Of a stretch of DNA of 64,000 bases, positions 1-9,325 are shown one piece after another; positions within the stretch are counted from its first letter, which is position 1, and the number at the start of each line of letters is the position of its first letter. The stretch is from Paenibacillus sinopodophylli (GTDB lineage: Bacteria; Bacillota; Bacilli; Paenibacillales; Paenibacillaceae). The translations under genes were made by a program, and so were the position numbers. The stretch lies in contig NZ_VDBO01000001.1 of NCBI RefSeq assembly GCF_005930355.1, forward strand, positions 2,240,211 through 2,304,210, read 5' to 3'. The notes under the pieces were generated by a model. That model was not told the origin of the DNA. It made no database searches and saw only the letters and a program-made list of their open reading frames with translations.

Positions 1-20
1 GACTTTTTTTATACGGTTTA

Positions 21-1088
21 TTATTGTGCTGCACTTATGTATTCCGCTGTTTCCTTTATCGTCCCCGCAGCCGTGTCTAAACCGTAACCGTCAGGATTCA
101 TATGCTGCCAGCGCCAAGAGTCTGCACACATCTCTTCAATGCCCATCGTTGCTTTCCACCCAAGGACCACGTTCGCTTTCACCGTATCTGCATAACATAC
201 AGCTATGTCGCCAGGTCTGCGTGAAATGAGCGCATAAGGAATATTTCTGCCGGATACTTTCTTGAATGCTGCAATCATCTCCAGTACACTATATCCCCGT
301 CCCGTACCAAGGTTGAACACATCTACGCCTGTTTTGCTCATCACCTGCTCCAGCGCCTTCAAATGTCCTCTTGCAAGGTCTACGACATGAATATAATCTC
401 TAACTCCCGTCCCATCGATTGTTGGATAATCATTGCCGAATACGTTAACCTGCTCCCGTATTCCAACGGCCACCTGCGCAATGTAAGGCAGTAGATTATT
501 CGGTATACCACTTGGATTCTCACCGATCCTACCACTTTTATGAGCACCGATTGGATTGAAATAGCGTAGAATAGATATGCCCCAATGCTCGCTCGACGCA
601 GCCAAGTCCTGAAGAATTTGCTCAAGCATCAGCTTCGTCCATCCATAGGGATTAGTTGCTCCAAGCGGGAAATGCTCTGAAATCGGCACCTGATCCGGAA
701 GACCGTATACCGTCGCTGAAGAACTGAATACAAGCTTATGTACCTCATGCTTTCTCATAACCTCGCATAGTACAAGCGTGCTTGTCAGATTCGTATAATA
801 ATAAGAGAGAGGCAATCGGACAGATTCTCCCACCGCTTTAAGACCTGCGAAATGAATAACGGCTTCAATATCATGTTTGGTGAATACGTCATCAAGCCGA
901 TTCCTATCCAGCAAATCCAGTTCATAGAATGATAATTCCTTATTCGTAATTTCAGCAACTCGATCCAAAGAGATTCTGCTGCTGTTGCACAAATTATCTA
1001 CAACGACTACCTCATATCCCGCTTCCAATAGTTCCACACAAGTATGGCTCCCAATGTAGCCTGCCCCGCCTGTTACCAGAATGGCCAT
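21..1088 (-). CDS. galE: UDP-glucose 4-epimerase
   Basis: Interconverts UDP-glucose and UDP-galactose in the cytoplasm and so supplies UDP-Gal to the EPS glycosyltransferases upstream. A short-chain dehydrogenase/reductase fold is visible: the NAD-binding GGAGYIG lies at residues 7-13, a Ser-rich SSSATVYG strand near 122-129 and the catalytic YGWTK (YxxxK) near 150. At 355 residues it is slightly longer than the usual 330-340. The ATG is preceded by GAGGGG. The gap of 114 bp to the beta-helix gene holds a perfect TATAAT (+ strand 1143-1148), so galE probably has its own promoter. It is the last gene of the leftward EPS region in this window. Galactose catabolism is an alternative role, but no galK or galT is visible. 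Confidence 0.95.
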   Translation of the reverse strand: MAILVTGGAGYIGSHTCVELLEAGYEVVVVDNLCNSSRISLDRVAEITNKELSFYELDLLDRNRLDDVFTKHDIEAVIHFAGLKAVGESVRLPLSYYYTNLTSTLVLCEVMRKHEVHKLVFSSSATVYGLPDQVPISEHFPLGATNPYGWTKLMLEQILQDLAASSEHWGISILRYFNPIGAHKSGRIGENPSGIPNNLLPYIAQVAVGIREQVNVFGNDYPTIDGTGVRDYIHVVDLARGHLKALEQVMSKTGVDVFNLGTGRGYSVLEMIAAFKKVSGRNIPYALISRRPGDIAVCYADTVKANVVLGWKATMGIEEMCADSWRWQHMNPDGYGLDTAAGTIKETAEYISAAQ

Positions 1089-1126
1089 TTCATCAGCCCC
1101 TCTCTTATCCTTTTTTACATCATTAT

Positions 1127-1148
1127 TTTCTTTATTAAGAACATTATA
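1127..1148 (-). promoter_or_regulatory. galE -10 box with possible SinR-type half site
   Basis: Read on the minus strand, TATAAT (1143-1148) is followed directly by GTTCTTAATAAAGAAA (1127-1142). The 16-mer matches the SinR-type operators of this window in its GTTCT half and in the AAAGAA part, but not in the last base. It would overlap the transcription start of galE. No clear -35 was found, so this is a weak call. Confidence 0.35.
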
Positions 1149-1154
1149 ACAAAT

Positions 1155-1190
1155 AATATCCCTGCAGCGTATAAAAACTCCAGGGATATT
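1155..1190 (-). terminator. Possible terminator after the beta-helix gene
   Basis: Inverted repeat of 10 bp (1155-1164 with 1181-1190) with a 16-nt loop, placed just after the stop of the gene ending at 1203. The stem is AT-rich and the U-tract is weak (ATTTGTT on the minus strand), so termination efficiency is uncertain. Confidence 0.35.
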
Positions 1191-1202
1191 CGTATCCAGC
1201 TA

Positions 1203-3509
1203 TCATGAAACGCCTAAATCCGTATTATCTATCAGCCTTATATAAGGTGCTGTTCCCGTTACCGTTACTCCCTTAAATACAGACTTTGCAACCGTAACCG
1301 ATTGATTCTGTCGCAACCAGTTGAAATTCAATTTACTGCTCTCGAAATAAGATTGAGCGATGACTGCTTTATTCGTATTATCTGCTTTGCCAACTGCCCC
1401 ATTCAAGAAGGTCGTTCCCGTTACGGTTACATTCCCATCGACGACCAGTCCAAGACTTTGAAATAATCCGTTGCGCAGCGTAATTTGCCGCTTGTATTTC
1501 ACATCGTTAGAGCCTAGCTGGATGTCAGTGCTCCCAAGTGCAGGCGTCTTTGCTCTTAGAAACTCACTGTTACTAATGTGACTGCCTTCAAAGCGGGCTG
1601 ACCCTTCAATTAAAGTGAGTCCGTCAATTATATTGGGACGACCAGCATAATCGGGAGGAACCAATAACGCCAAATCATAATTTTTGATCGTGACGTTTCT
1701 AATCACTGCTCCAGCAGCTAATACATTAAAGTTAGGCGTTAACGCGTTATCCTTGCGCCACTCCCGTTCAACCGTGATGTTCGATAAATAACATCTGCCA
1801 TATTGATACCGCGCGACATGAAAACCCGCTTCACCCGCATCCTTAATGATGACCGGAGCCCCGCCCAGCGATTCTGAAACCTGGAAGCCTAACGAGGTTA
1901 CGTTTACGGTATAATACAATTTATCCACACTAATGCCAGTAGGCACTTTTCCCACCCACTGCTCGAAGGCAACCTGCGCGCCGTTACCCATGTTATGAGC
2001 CGTTTTAAACGTAAATACGCCCTTCGAAACATCGACCGCTGGAGATCCGAAGTATCCATATACGCTGGAGCCATGTACAGCTCCATTCATAATTTTGCAA
2101 TTCTGGACAACGGCTCCCCTTACATCAAGTAATCTCAAATTCCCGTTCTGAATGACTGCACCGTTCACGAACTGATCTCCTTGAACCCACAGCTCACATC
2201 CAATAAACGTATTGTTAATAAATTTAACATAAGGAAATATAGAATTTGAGCTTACTCCGCCGACGTTCCCGCCTTCGAATGTGTTGTTCGTAACTGTAAC
2301 ATCCGTTCCATCCGAATTGACGAAATGTCCCCGAACATTGCTGTACACATAATTATCCGTTATTCGAATTCGGTAGTTCAGCTCAAGCCCATTCGGACGA
2401 TCAGGCGATTTAATTGGAATATTCGTTTCACCGTACATGGATTCAATGTCAATCCCGAACATAGGCGGAGTGCCGTTGCGGAAGTTTGTTGTTACTCCGT
2501 CATCATCAAAGCCGATATGATGAATCCTATTTCTAAATACATGCGTGTCGCTGGAAGCGCAAAGCGATATGCCTTGTCTTCTACAATGATGGATATGACA
2601 ATCATGAATCAGAACATGCTGCCCCATTTGCTCTTGTGTGTAGGCTGCGGGATCAAGTTGGTATTTCTCCCATCCCGTCATAATGCCATCGCCTACACAA
2701 TCCGAAATTTCGATATGGCTAATCTCAATATGATTGGACCCAAACGATCCAATGCCATAGCCGCCCTCATGCGTATAATAAGAAGAATCGACTTTGGCCG
2801 CAATTTCGGAAATTTTACCATCCGTGAGCGGCGAGGTTAATGGTATCGCAAATACCATTTTGTTGTTCCGGCTGACATCCTTATCCTCGTTAAGGAACCA
2901 GCCTCTCCCCGCAGAGCTCGTCGGCGCAAACACGCCGTTGGTGCGGAAGCCTACTAAGGTTGCTTTGGAGACCGTATCCTTATATTGATAGAAAGAATAG
3001 GATACAGCATTAACGCCGGCTATACTCCACAGTCTGAAGCTCGCCAGCAGGCCTGGGTTTGCATATCGATCAATCACTTCGCTGCGAATCCAGTTGGGAT
3101 CATTATTTAATGTCCCGTCCGCATTCACTCCTCCCCTGACAAACTTTACATAAATCTCATATACATGCTTTTTTTTGTCCCCAATAAGCTTCCCGCCCGA
3201 TACTTTGGCATCGTTAACCGCTGTCATATCAATGATAGAATAATTGGGGGATGAATTGGGCTCAAGAACAATTTCACAGCCTTGCTCCAATTCCAAATGA
3301 ATGCCGCTTTGCATTTTAATAGCAATAAGCATACTAGGATCTAGCTTCACGCTATAGATTCCGCTCGGAAGCACCACATGAGAATACCCCTCCTGCTTGG
3401 CCCACACAATTGCATCATTAATCCCTTTGGTCGTTTCTGCTGCATTCCGTCCCGTATTGCTAACTTTAAACCGGTCAAGTTCTAAGCGGTAAGTCGTATG
3501 CTGAGTCAT
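1203..3509 (-). CDS. Right-handed parallel beta-helix protein (pectate-lyase-like fold)
   Basis: A 768-residue protein. The N-terminal part (GINDAIVWAKQEGY...VLPSGIYSV) is typical of pectate-lyase-3/GH28-like beta-helices, in which a sugar-acting helix starts with a capping helix. The body is full of short repeats built around Asn ladders and I/V-x-N-x-x-I/V units (for example IRITDNYVYSN, VTVTNNTFEGG), as in PbH1 coils. No signal peptide or membrane segment is visible. The start was moved to the internal ATG at 3509 because AGGAAGGTGAG lies just upstream; the longer frame begins with GTG. It lies 41 bp downstream of the flippase gene in the EPS operon. It may cleave, epimerise or bind the polysaccharide made by the cluster. 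Substrate and catalytic residues cannot be assigned from the sequence. Confidence 0.8.
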   Translation of the reverse strand: MTQHTTYRLELDRFKVSNTGRNAAETTKGINDAIVWAKQEGYSHVVLPSGIYSVKLDPSMLIAIKMQSGIHLELEQGCEIVLEPNSSPNYSIIDMTAVNDAKVSGGKLIGDKKKHVYEIYVKFVRGGVNADGTLNNDPNWIRSEVIDRYANPGLLASFRLWSIAGVNAVSYSFYQYKDTVSKATLVGFRTNGVFAPTSSAGRGWFLNEDKDVSRNNKMVFAIPLTSPLTDGKISEIAAKVDSSYYTHEGGYGIGSFGSNHIEISHIEISDCVGDGIMTGWEKYQLDPAAYTQEQMGQHVLIHDCHIHHCRRQGISLCASSDTHVFRNRIHHIGFDDDGVTTNFRNGTPPMFGIDIESMYGETNIPIKSPDRPNGLELNYRIRITDNYVYSNVRGHFVNSDGTDVTVTNNTFEGGNVGGVSSNSIFPYVKFINNTFIGCELWVQGDQFVNGAVIQNGNLRLLDVRGAVVQNCKIMNGAVHGSSVYGYFGSPAVDVSKGVFTFKTAHNMGNGAQVAFEQWVGKVPTGISVDKLYYTVNVTSLGFQVSESLGGAPVIIKDAGEAGFHVARYQYGRCYLSNITVEREWRKDNALTPNFNVLAAGAVIRNVTIKNYDLALLVPPDYAGRPNIIDGLTLIEGSARFEGSHISNSEFLRAKTPALGSTDIQLGSNDVKYKRQITLRNGLFQSLGLVVDGNVTVTGTTFLNGAVGKADNTNKAVIAQSYFESSKLNFNWLRQNQSVTVAKSVFKGVTVTGTAPYIRLIDNTDLGVS

Positions 3510-3559
3510 AGCCCTCACCTTCCTTTTACCGCTATCGTATGTAGCTTGTCAGCAAAAGG

Positions 3560-5143
3560 TTACTTATCTCCGCCAACTTCCAAGCTAGGACGGCTATGTT
3601 CCTGCTTTTTCAGTCGCGGATTTCGCAGCAACGGTATTTTATTTAATAATCCGACCCCTATCATCTGCAAGTAGCGGAACTGCTCCGTCTTGTAAAATAC
3701 GGCTACATAAACGAAATTAACAAGGACCACGCATACGAATCCTTTGCCAACAAGTCCTAATAGAGTGGAGGATGGAAAAAGCTCGCAGATGAAGCCCGCT
3801 ACTAAACATACCGATACCCCTAACAACGTATACAATAGATAACTTCTATAATAGTGCATGACGGGCTGCTGAAAGACGTTGCGATAAACAAGCCTGGGTG
3901 TGTACCAGAACGGTACAGCTAGCGCACTGACTATGTTTCCTATGAACACACCTAGAATACCAAGATAATGAACCAGAATCAGTGAAACCGTTAAATTGAC
4001 GGCTGCCTGTACAATCGGAGCGTAACGATCCTCATGAAATATACCTGCGGTCGATTTCACGGCACTGAGCGAATTCCGCATGCCTCTCTCGTAGAACATC
4101 ACCACCAGCACTAACAATATCGCATTGCTCATCGCAAACTCCTGTCCTAGCCATAACGTGATAAGCGGCTCGACCAACAAATAAAGACCAATGGATAAGA
4201 GCGAATACAACCAAAAATTAAGCAAATAGGTTACCTTGAATATGCGGTATACCGCATCCGAGCTTTCCTTCGCGATTAAATTGCCTAAACTATGGTACAT
4301 ATTGGCGAATACCTGATTGAGTAGAGTCCGGCAAATATCGATAAGCATTTTGTAATTCGAATAAAGCCCTACGGCCGTAATGCTGACGAACGTAGAGATG
4401 AGAATGCTGTCTACACCAAAAATAAAATAATTGCCTACGTTTTGCAAAATGATCGCTTTCATATTTTTGATAAAATTAGCTTTCGTCTCCGGATCAAGCT
4501 TTGCTTCTACCTTCTCCTTGAGGAAAGGATACATCTTGTTTACTAGAATAACGACAATGGCGGATGTAATAATCGAGAAGACACTTTCAACAGCCAAATA
4601 AAGGAGATAGTTTTCTGTGTACAATAATATCGCGATTCGCAAACCAGTGGATAGAATAGAAGAGATGGAAAAGATCGAGGTGACGATATAGTTTTTCTGA
4701 TTTACGTTCAGGAAGGAGTGTTTATAGACAAATAAATAGGGAGCTGCCGTATTGATAAGAAACAACAAATAAATGATCGACAGGTTCTCGACACTTGTGT
4801 CCTTAATAATAAGATCAAGAAACGGCATAACACCGAGGCCCAGCAGCATAACGAGTCCTGCGATAACAAGGTAAGCCTTCTTGTACAAATCCATAAGCGC
4901 TAAGATTTTGGGTCTATTGTTCTCAGCGACAGGCTTATACAAATTATAAATAATACTGGACCCGATTCCAGCCTCCGCAAGCGAGAGCATAGCCAGGATA
5001 CTAGTGAATAGGCCGTTAACGCCTAAGTATTCAATGCCTAAGCTGTTAATGAACACCGTTCTTGATACAAAGCTTAATATCGTTATGACGAGCTGACTGC
5101 CAAGACCGGCAGAAATGTTCAGTAATGAGCTCTTTACCCTCAT
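3560..5143 (-). CDS. Polysaccharide flippase (Wzx/MOP superfamily)
   Basis: A 527-residue polytopic membrane protein with about 12-14 hydrophobic helices, in the range for Wzx/oligosaccharide flippases of the MOP superfamily. The N-terminus (GSQLVITILSFVSRTVFINS, then YLGVNGLFTSILAMLSLAEAGIG) is the usual first-helix region of this family. It should move the undecaprenyl-linked repeat unit across the membrane for polymerisation. AGGAG stands 6 nt before the ATG. It is placed between an acetyltransferase and the beta-helix gene in the second EPS operon and is the only flippase candidate in the window. The polymerase partner is probably the EpsG-like protein encoded at 17.5-18.6 kb. Confidence 0.88.
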   Translation of the reverse strand: MRVKSSLLNISAGLGSQLVITILSFVSRTVFINSLGIEYLGVNGLFTSILAMLSLAEAGIGSSIIYNLYKPVAENNRPKILALMDLYKKAYLVIAGLVMLLGLGVMPFLDLIIKDTSVENLSIIYLLFLINTAAPYLFVYKHSFLNVNQKNYIVTSIFSISSILSTGLRIAILLYTENYLLYLAVESVFSIITSAIVVILVNKMYPFLKEKVEAKLDPETKANFIKNMKAIILQNVGNYFIFGVDSILISTFVSITAVGLYSNYKMLIDICRTLLNQVFANMYHSLGNLIAKESSDAVYRIFKVTYLLNFWLYSLLSIGLYLLVEPLITLWLGQEFAMSNAILLVLVVMFYERGMRNSLSAVKSTAGIFHEDRYAPIVQAAVNLTVSLILVHYLGILGVFIGNIVSALAVPFWYTPRLVYRNVFQQPVMHYYRSYLLYTLLGVSVCLVAGFICELFPSSTLLGLVGKGFVCVVLVNFVYVAVFYKTEQFRYLQMIGVGLLNKIPLLRNPRLKKQEHSRPSLEVGGDK

Positions 5144-5152
5144 GTGAATCTC

Positions 5153-5713
5153 CTATCTGACGAAGCCGTTTGTAACTAGCAGTTCCTTGTACATCCGTTC
5201 CTTTTCTTCCTTAGTCATACTTCCTTTTAACGTGAAGCGCTCGTCATATTGGGGCTGCTCGTCAAACGCCTTTCTGACTTTTTGCTTGTAAGCTTCCATA
5301 TTCATCATTTCTTTGGCTGGGCTTCCCCCATACACGCAGCCTGCCGGAACTGGTTTCGTAACGATGCTTCCAGCTGCAATGATCGATCCTTTGCCAATGG
5401 ATACGCCTGGCATAATGATTGCTCTAGCACCAATAAATACATCGTCCTCAATCGTGACAGTTCCGATTCTAGTGTAGCCCATTGCTCTTTTACTGCTCGC
5501 ATCATGCGCCAAAATGTAGGCTTGTGGAGCAATTGTCACATTATTGCCGATCGATATGAGCCAGCAATGGGAGTAGTCAAACGTTACACCCGGCTGTATG
5601 GAACAGTTCTGACCGATTTTCATACCCAGCTTCACATAATCCTCCATCCATATTTCCTCTAGCAGCCACTTCCTTATCCGCGCTCTCCCGAATGCGATGA
5701 TCTTTGCAAGCAT
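5153..5713 (-). CDS. Acyltransferase, left-handed beta-helix (WbbJ/maltose acetyltransferase type)
   Basis: A 186-residue protein with hexapeptide repeats ([64 protein letters not shown]) and the usual C-terminal [13 protein letters not shown]. The catalytic-type His is in ILAHD. It probably O-acetylates a sugar of the EPS from acetyl-CoA. The open frame extends to 5809, but the ATG at 5713 was chosen. It has GGGAGG at a good distance, and the longer frame would overlap the upstream gene by about 90 bp. The Shine-Dalgarno overlaps the stop of the upstream hydrolase gene, so the two are likely translationally coupled. Confidence 0.88.
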   Translation of the reverse strand: MLAKIIAFGRARIRKWLLEEIWMEDYVKLGMKIGQNCSIQPGVTFDYSHCWLISIGNNVTIAPQAYILAHDASSKRAMGYTRIGTVTIEDDVFIGARAIIMPGVSIGKGSIIAAGSIVTKPVPAGCVYGGSPAKEMMNMEAYKQKVRKAFDEQPQYDERFTLKGSMTKEEKERMYKELLVTNGFVR

Positions 5714-5717
5714 ACGC

Positions 5718-6902
5718 TTAACCTCCCATTGCACTTGAACGAAAATTGGCAATTCGGATGCAGAAGCCTTGCGTGAACGGCAAAATGTTGAACAACATGG
5801 AATACACACCTATATCTTTCGTATCGCCTTGTGAGAAATCAACGGCACCGCTTCTTCTCGTGACTTTCATTAAGTAATGAATCGCCCGCTCTGAACCCTC
5901 CAAGCACTCCTCTGACAGCTCTGGCAGCTGTGAAGACTGCAGTAAAAACCATGCTAACGTAGCTGTAGTCGAAGAGTCTGCTCGCGTCTCTTTCCGTGTA
6001 ACCGTCCAGTTCCAGTTCCCATCTGGACGCTGAAAGGCTAGAATCGCCCGAGCAAATTTCAGCACAAATTGATTCAATCTCGGTTTGAATTCATGCTCAT
6101 CAGGCAATTCACACCAAGCATCGCTTAAACCAATTGCGAGCCAGCCAAGTCCTCTCCCCCAGCCGTACAAGCCAAGCGGCATAGCATTATCGGTGTGATA
6201 AGCATGACTTGGAATGAAATGCTCCTCGAGCATGCCAAACTTCTCATATTGCTCCAATTGCTTAACGGCCAGCTTTACACATTCCGGCTTGTTGTATCTC
6301 ATGCCATACCTCACCAGAAACGGACACACAAAACCAATCGTATCGACGTACCTGTATTTATTCATAAACTTACGATACTGCACGGTTCCGTCTTCACCAA
6401 TATGCGATTGAATGAGCTGCCATGTGCTGTCGAAAGCAGGCTTAAATCGATCGATATCCACATGCTCCAGCTTCAATACGCCGTAAGCGAGAATGGCACA
6501 ATCAATATAATCCGGCTTCACTTTCCACTCGCCATTGCTATCGAACTTCGCTTTAAGAAATTGCTCGATGCTCATATCCATCTCTTTGCCTGCACCATTC
6601 TTCATACACTCCGACAGCCCCAGCAATAATGAGGCTTCCTGCCAATGCTGAATCGCACTTTTCGAATAATTGCCTTTGATCATATCGATTGCAACTAATC
6701 TTACATTGTCCGTCACTTTAATCTTTGGCGTATGATTAAGCCAATTCACGCCGATTTGTGTAATGGATTGATTCCATTCCTGCTTGCTTCGATATCTTCC
6801 AATATAAATTCTGCTTACCCAGTCCCAGCTCATCGGCACAATATCAATCAGCACGATAAGGATAACCATTCCGATAAATATAGCAGCTAAAATTTCTAGC
6901 AT
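5718..6902 (-). CDS. GH88/GH105-like hydrolase with N-terminal membrane anchor
   Basis: 394 residues. One hydrophobic helix (about residues 4-22) is followed by an alpha/alpha-barrel domain of the unsaturated glucuronyl/rhamnogalacturonyl hydrolase type. Marker segments are [36 protein letters not shown] and [10 protein letters not shown], equivalent to the VDT-x4-PFL and RG-GW motifs of GH88/GH105. Such enzymes remove 4,5-unsaturated uronic acids left by lyases. With the beta-helix protein in the same operon, this suggests uronic acid in the EPS and a trimming or turnover step. That link is inference. The gene starts 23 bp after the upstream glycosyltransferase gene with GGGAG before the ATG. 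Confidence 0.8.
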   Translation of the reverse strand: MLEILAAIFIGMVILIVLIDIVPMSWDWVSRIYIGRYRSKQEWNQSITQIGVNWLNHTPKIKVTDNVRLVAIDMIKGNYSKSAIQHWQEASLLLGLSECMKNGAGKEMDMSIEQFLKAKFDSNGEWKVKPDYIDCAILAYGVLKLEHVDIDRFKPAFDSTWQLIQSHIGEDGTVQYRKFMNKYRYVDTIGFVCPFLVRYGMRYNKPECVKLAVKQLEQYEKFGMLEEHFIPSHAYHTDNAMPLGLYGWGRGLGWLAIGLSDAWCELPDEHEFKPRLNQFVLKFARAILAFQRPDGNWNWTVTRKETRADSSTTATLAWFLLQSSQLPELSEECLEGSERAIHYLMKVTRRSGAVDFSQGDTKDIGVYSMLFNILPFTQGFCIRIANFRSSAMGG

Positions 6903-6925
6903 CTTATTCGCTCCCTCGCCAATCG

Positions 6926-8113
6926 TTATATAATGGCATACAATTTCTCGATCTCCGACTCATTCCCGAGATTCTCAAGCGCTAATTGTTCCTTGAAATA
7001 CAGCCTCATGCCTTCGTCATCAATCAGCTTCTTGATACCTTCAGTTAACGAACCCGCATTCATCTCAACGATAAGTCCATTTTGATTATGCGTAATTTGA
7101 TCCTTCGCTGTGCTAAAATTAGTTACAATAATCGGCTTTTGCAGTATTTTCGCCTCATCGATTGCAATCGATTTCCCTTCAAATCGCGAGGGCTGGACGT
7201 AAAGATCCGCATTGTGGATATAGGGGTATGGGTTTTCCTTTAGACCAATCAAATGGAAATAGCGATGAATCCCGTATGCAGTAATTAGCTGCTCCAGCCT
7301 GTGCCGCTCTTCCCCTTCTCCAATGACATACCATTGAATGGTATAGCCTTGCTCAATCAAAGCTTTGCAAGCTTCAATTGCCATCTCAAAACCCTTTTGC
7401 GCAGTCAAGCGTCCAATGGAGACAATCGAAATAGCGGGATTTTCATTTATATCTACATCTGCTCTTTCTGCCGACATTTTATGAATGGTGGGAGGTGATA
7501 CAATATTTTGAATGACCTTGATTTTCTGTTTGAATTGCGGGAAGCGTTGAAGCAGCACCTCTCCACATCCGTCAGACACCGTAACCAAATGGTCTAATTT
7601 TTTGAAATAGGGCAGATCCAGCCTTGGATCCATTTGCAGCTTGTCATAATCATTATGGATAAATCCGATTTTTTGATTAGCATTAACCTTTTCGATACAG
7701 AAGTAAACCGGGTTTTTCTCAAGAAAACCGATAGCCGCATCGTATTTTTGTTGAAGCTTCGGCAGCCCCTTGGACAAATATTTCCATACGCGCTGCTCTC
7801 TTCTTGCGGCATTCTTCTCAGAAGAGAAGATAAAGCCTGCAACGATTCGATTGATGGCCTGCATCACGTTGCCGCTTCTCAAGCATGCAAATACGGCCTT
7901 CCGAACCGACATATCATAATAGCGAAAGCCAATCGGTTCCTCTAGCAAATGAACGGCCTCGGGAAGCTTATCGAGAAAGATGCCTTCATGCTTGAATAAA
8001 TAGAGATCAACGTCAAACCTGGAGAGGTCAATGGTCTGCAGCAAGGAAAGCAGAGACTTCTCTGCACCTCCGCAGTTCAAATTGTTCATGACGAACAATA
8101 GTTTTTTTTTCAA
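6926..8113 (-). CDS. Glycosyltransferase family 4 (paralogue A)
   Basis: 395-residue GT-B retaining glycosyltransferase. The N-terminal acceptor domain starts with LLFVMNNLNCGGAEKSLLSL (the GGAE loop). The C-terminal nucleotide-sugar domain shows SIGRLTAQKGFEMAIEA and the EX7E motif in FEGKSIAIDEAK. It is a close relative of the next gene (8125-9318) and of 11515-12744: all three share a central IGFIHNDYD / KKIGWVHNDYD / VAWIHTDYS segment. The reading frame starts with TTG, preceded by GGAG at 5 nt. It presumably adds one sugar to the lipid-linked repeat unit; donor and linkage cannot be read from sequence. Confidence 0.9.
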   Translation of the reverse strand: MKKKLLFVMNNLNCGGAEKSLLSLLQTIDLSRFDVDLYLFKHEGIFLDKLPEAVHLLEEPIGFRYYDMSVRKAVFACLRSGNVMQAINRIVAGFIFSSEKNAARREQRVWKYLSKGLPKLQQKYDAAIGFLEKNPVYFCIEKVNANQKIGFIHNDYDKLQMDPRLDLPYFKKLDHLVTVSDGCGEVLLQRFPQFKQKIKVIQNIVSPPTIHKMSAERADVDINENPAISIVSIGRLTAQKGFEMAIEACKALIEQGYTIQWYVIGEGEERHRLEQLITAYGIHRYFHLIGLKENPYPYIHNADLYVQPSRFEGKSIAIDEAKILQKPIIVTNFSTAKDQITHNQNGLIVEMNAGSLTEGIKKLIDDEGMRLYFKEQLALENLGNESEIEKLYAII

Positions 8114-8124
8114 CTCATCTCCGC

Positions 8125-9318
8125 CTATCCTATAATTTGATACAGCTTTTCAATCTCGTCTTCCGTACCGAGTGTAAGCTCTGCCAAATGCTGCGTAATC
8201 CGCAAGCGAAGCTCAGCATTCTGAATGAGGTCACTTATTCCTATTGCGATCGCCTCCGCGTTCGTCTCGACGATAAGCCCTTCGATGCCATGCTCCAGCT
8301 GATCCTTAGCTGTGCTGAAGTTCGTAATGACGATCGGTTTATGCAAAATTTTGGCCTCGTCAATTGCGATCGCTTTTCCTTCATATATAGAGGTTTGAGC
8401 ATAGATGTCTGCTTGTTTGATATACGGGTAGGGGTTCGATTTCAATCCGAGGAGCTTTACGTGATGGGTGAGTCCGAGCGAAGCAATGAGCTCTGATAAT
8501 ACAGCCCTCTCCTCCCCTTCGCCAATAATGTTCCATTGAAATGGATAACCGCTGTCAAGCAGCCACTTTGCTGCTCTTATCGCATGTTCAAAACCTTTCT
8601 GTGGATGCAGTCTTCCAATCGACAGAATAACCATCTCATCCGCTTTCCGATCATAAACATCCTCAGAAACCCTATTAGCCAGCCCTCTTATAATCGTTGG
8701 AGATACAATATTGTAGATCACCTTTACCTTTTCACTCTGGTTAGGAAATCTTTGCTGCAAAATCTGGCGGCACTCCTCGGAAACGGTAACGATATAATTC
8801 AGCTTACGGAAATAGCTTTGGTCGAAATACGGATTCATGCCGAGCATGTCATAGTCATTGTGTACCCAGCCTATTTTCTTATCGGCTTGCACTTTCTCCG
8901 CACAGAAATAAATAGAGGATTTCTCAAGAAAAGCGATTGCGATATCATATTTTTTTTCTAGGACAGCGAAGGAATGCGCCATATACTTCCAGCTTTCTTG
9001 TTCCTTTACACTGGTGTTGCCAGCTATTCGATTCTTGTAGCTATACATCAATCTGCTAAAGGCCAATTTCGCATTTCTTCTCCACAATAAGCGCGATACA
9101 GCAGGAAACATCGGTTTTACAAATTGGCTATAATTGTCTGGCAATGGCAGTACCCGAACCTGCTCGGGCAGCAGTTCTAGAAATATGCCTTTAGGGCTGA
9201 ACATAAACAAATCTACCTGGTACTGTTCGAAATCCATATGAGTAAGCAGGTTGATTAGGCTTCTTTCGGCACCTCCGGCTGAGAGGCTCGGAATAATGAA
9301 CAATACGTTTTTTTTCAT
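8125..9318 (-). CDS. Glycosyltransferase family 4 (paralogue B)
   Basis: 397-residue GT-B enzyme, tandem paralogue of the downstream gene. Shared features are LFIIPSLSAGGAERSLINLL at the N-terminus, AIAFLEKSSIYFCAEKV and KIGWVHNDYD in the middle, LSIGRLHPQKGFEHAIRA at the start of the donor domain, and EX7E in YEGKAIAIDEAK. GAGGCAGCT precedes the ATG. It is separated by 11 bp from its paralogue and 7 bp from the pyruvyltransferase gene, so all three are co-transcribed. The duplication has diverged enough that the two probably use different acceptors or donors. Confidence 0.9.
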   Translation of the reverse strand: MKKNVLFIIPSLSAGGAERSLINLLTHMDFEQYQVDLFMFSPKGIFLELLPEQVRVLPLPDNYSQFVKPMFPAVSRLLWRRNAKLAFSRLMYSYKNRIAGNTSVKEQESWKYMAHSFAVLEKKYDIAIAFLEKSSIYFCAEKVQADKKIGWVHNDYDMLGMNPYFDQSYFRKLNYIVTVSEECRQILQQRFPNQSEKVKVIYNIVSPTIIRGLANRVSEDVYDRKADEMVILSIGRLHPQKGFEHAIRAAKWLLDSGYPFQWNIIGEGEERAVLSELIASLGLTHHVKLLGLKSNPYPYIKQADIYAQTSIYEGKAIAIDEAKILHKPIVITNFSTAKDQLEHGIEGLIVETNAEAIAIGISDLIQNAELRLRITQHLAELTLGTEDEIEKLYQIIG

Positions 9319-9325
9319 AGCTGCC

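Noticed and set aside
2325..2840. 171-codon plus-strand frame inside the beta-helix gene
   Set aside because: No Shine-Dalgarno and no recognisable domain. It lies wholly antisense to a protein with clear beta-helix repeats.
6195..6629. 144-codon plus-strand frame in the GH88-like gene
   Set aside because: Antisense shadow of a gene with clear motifs.
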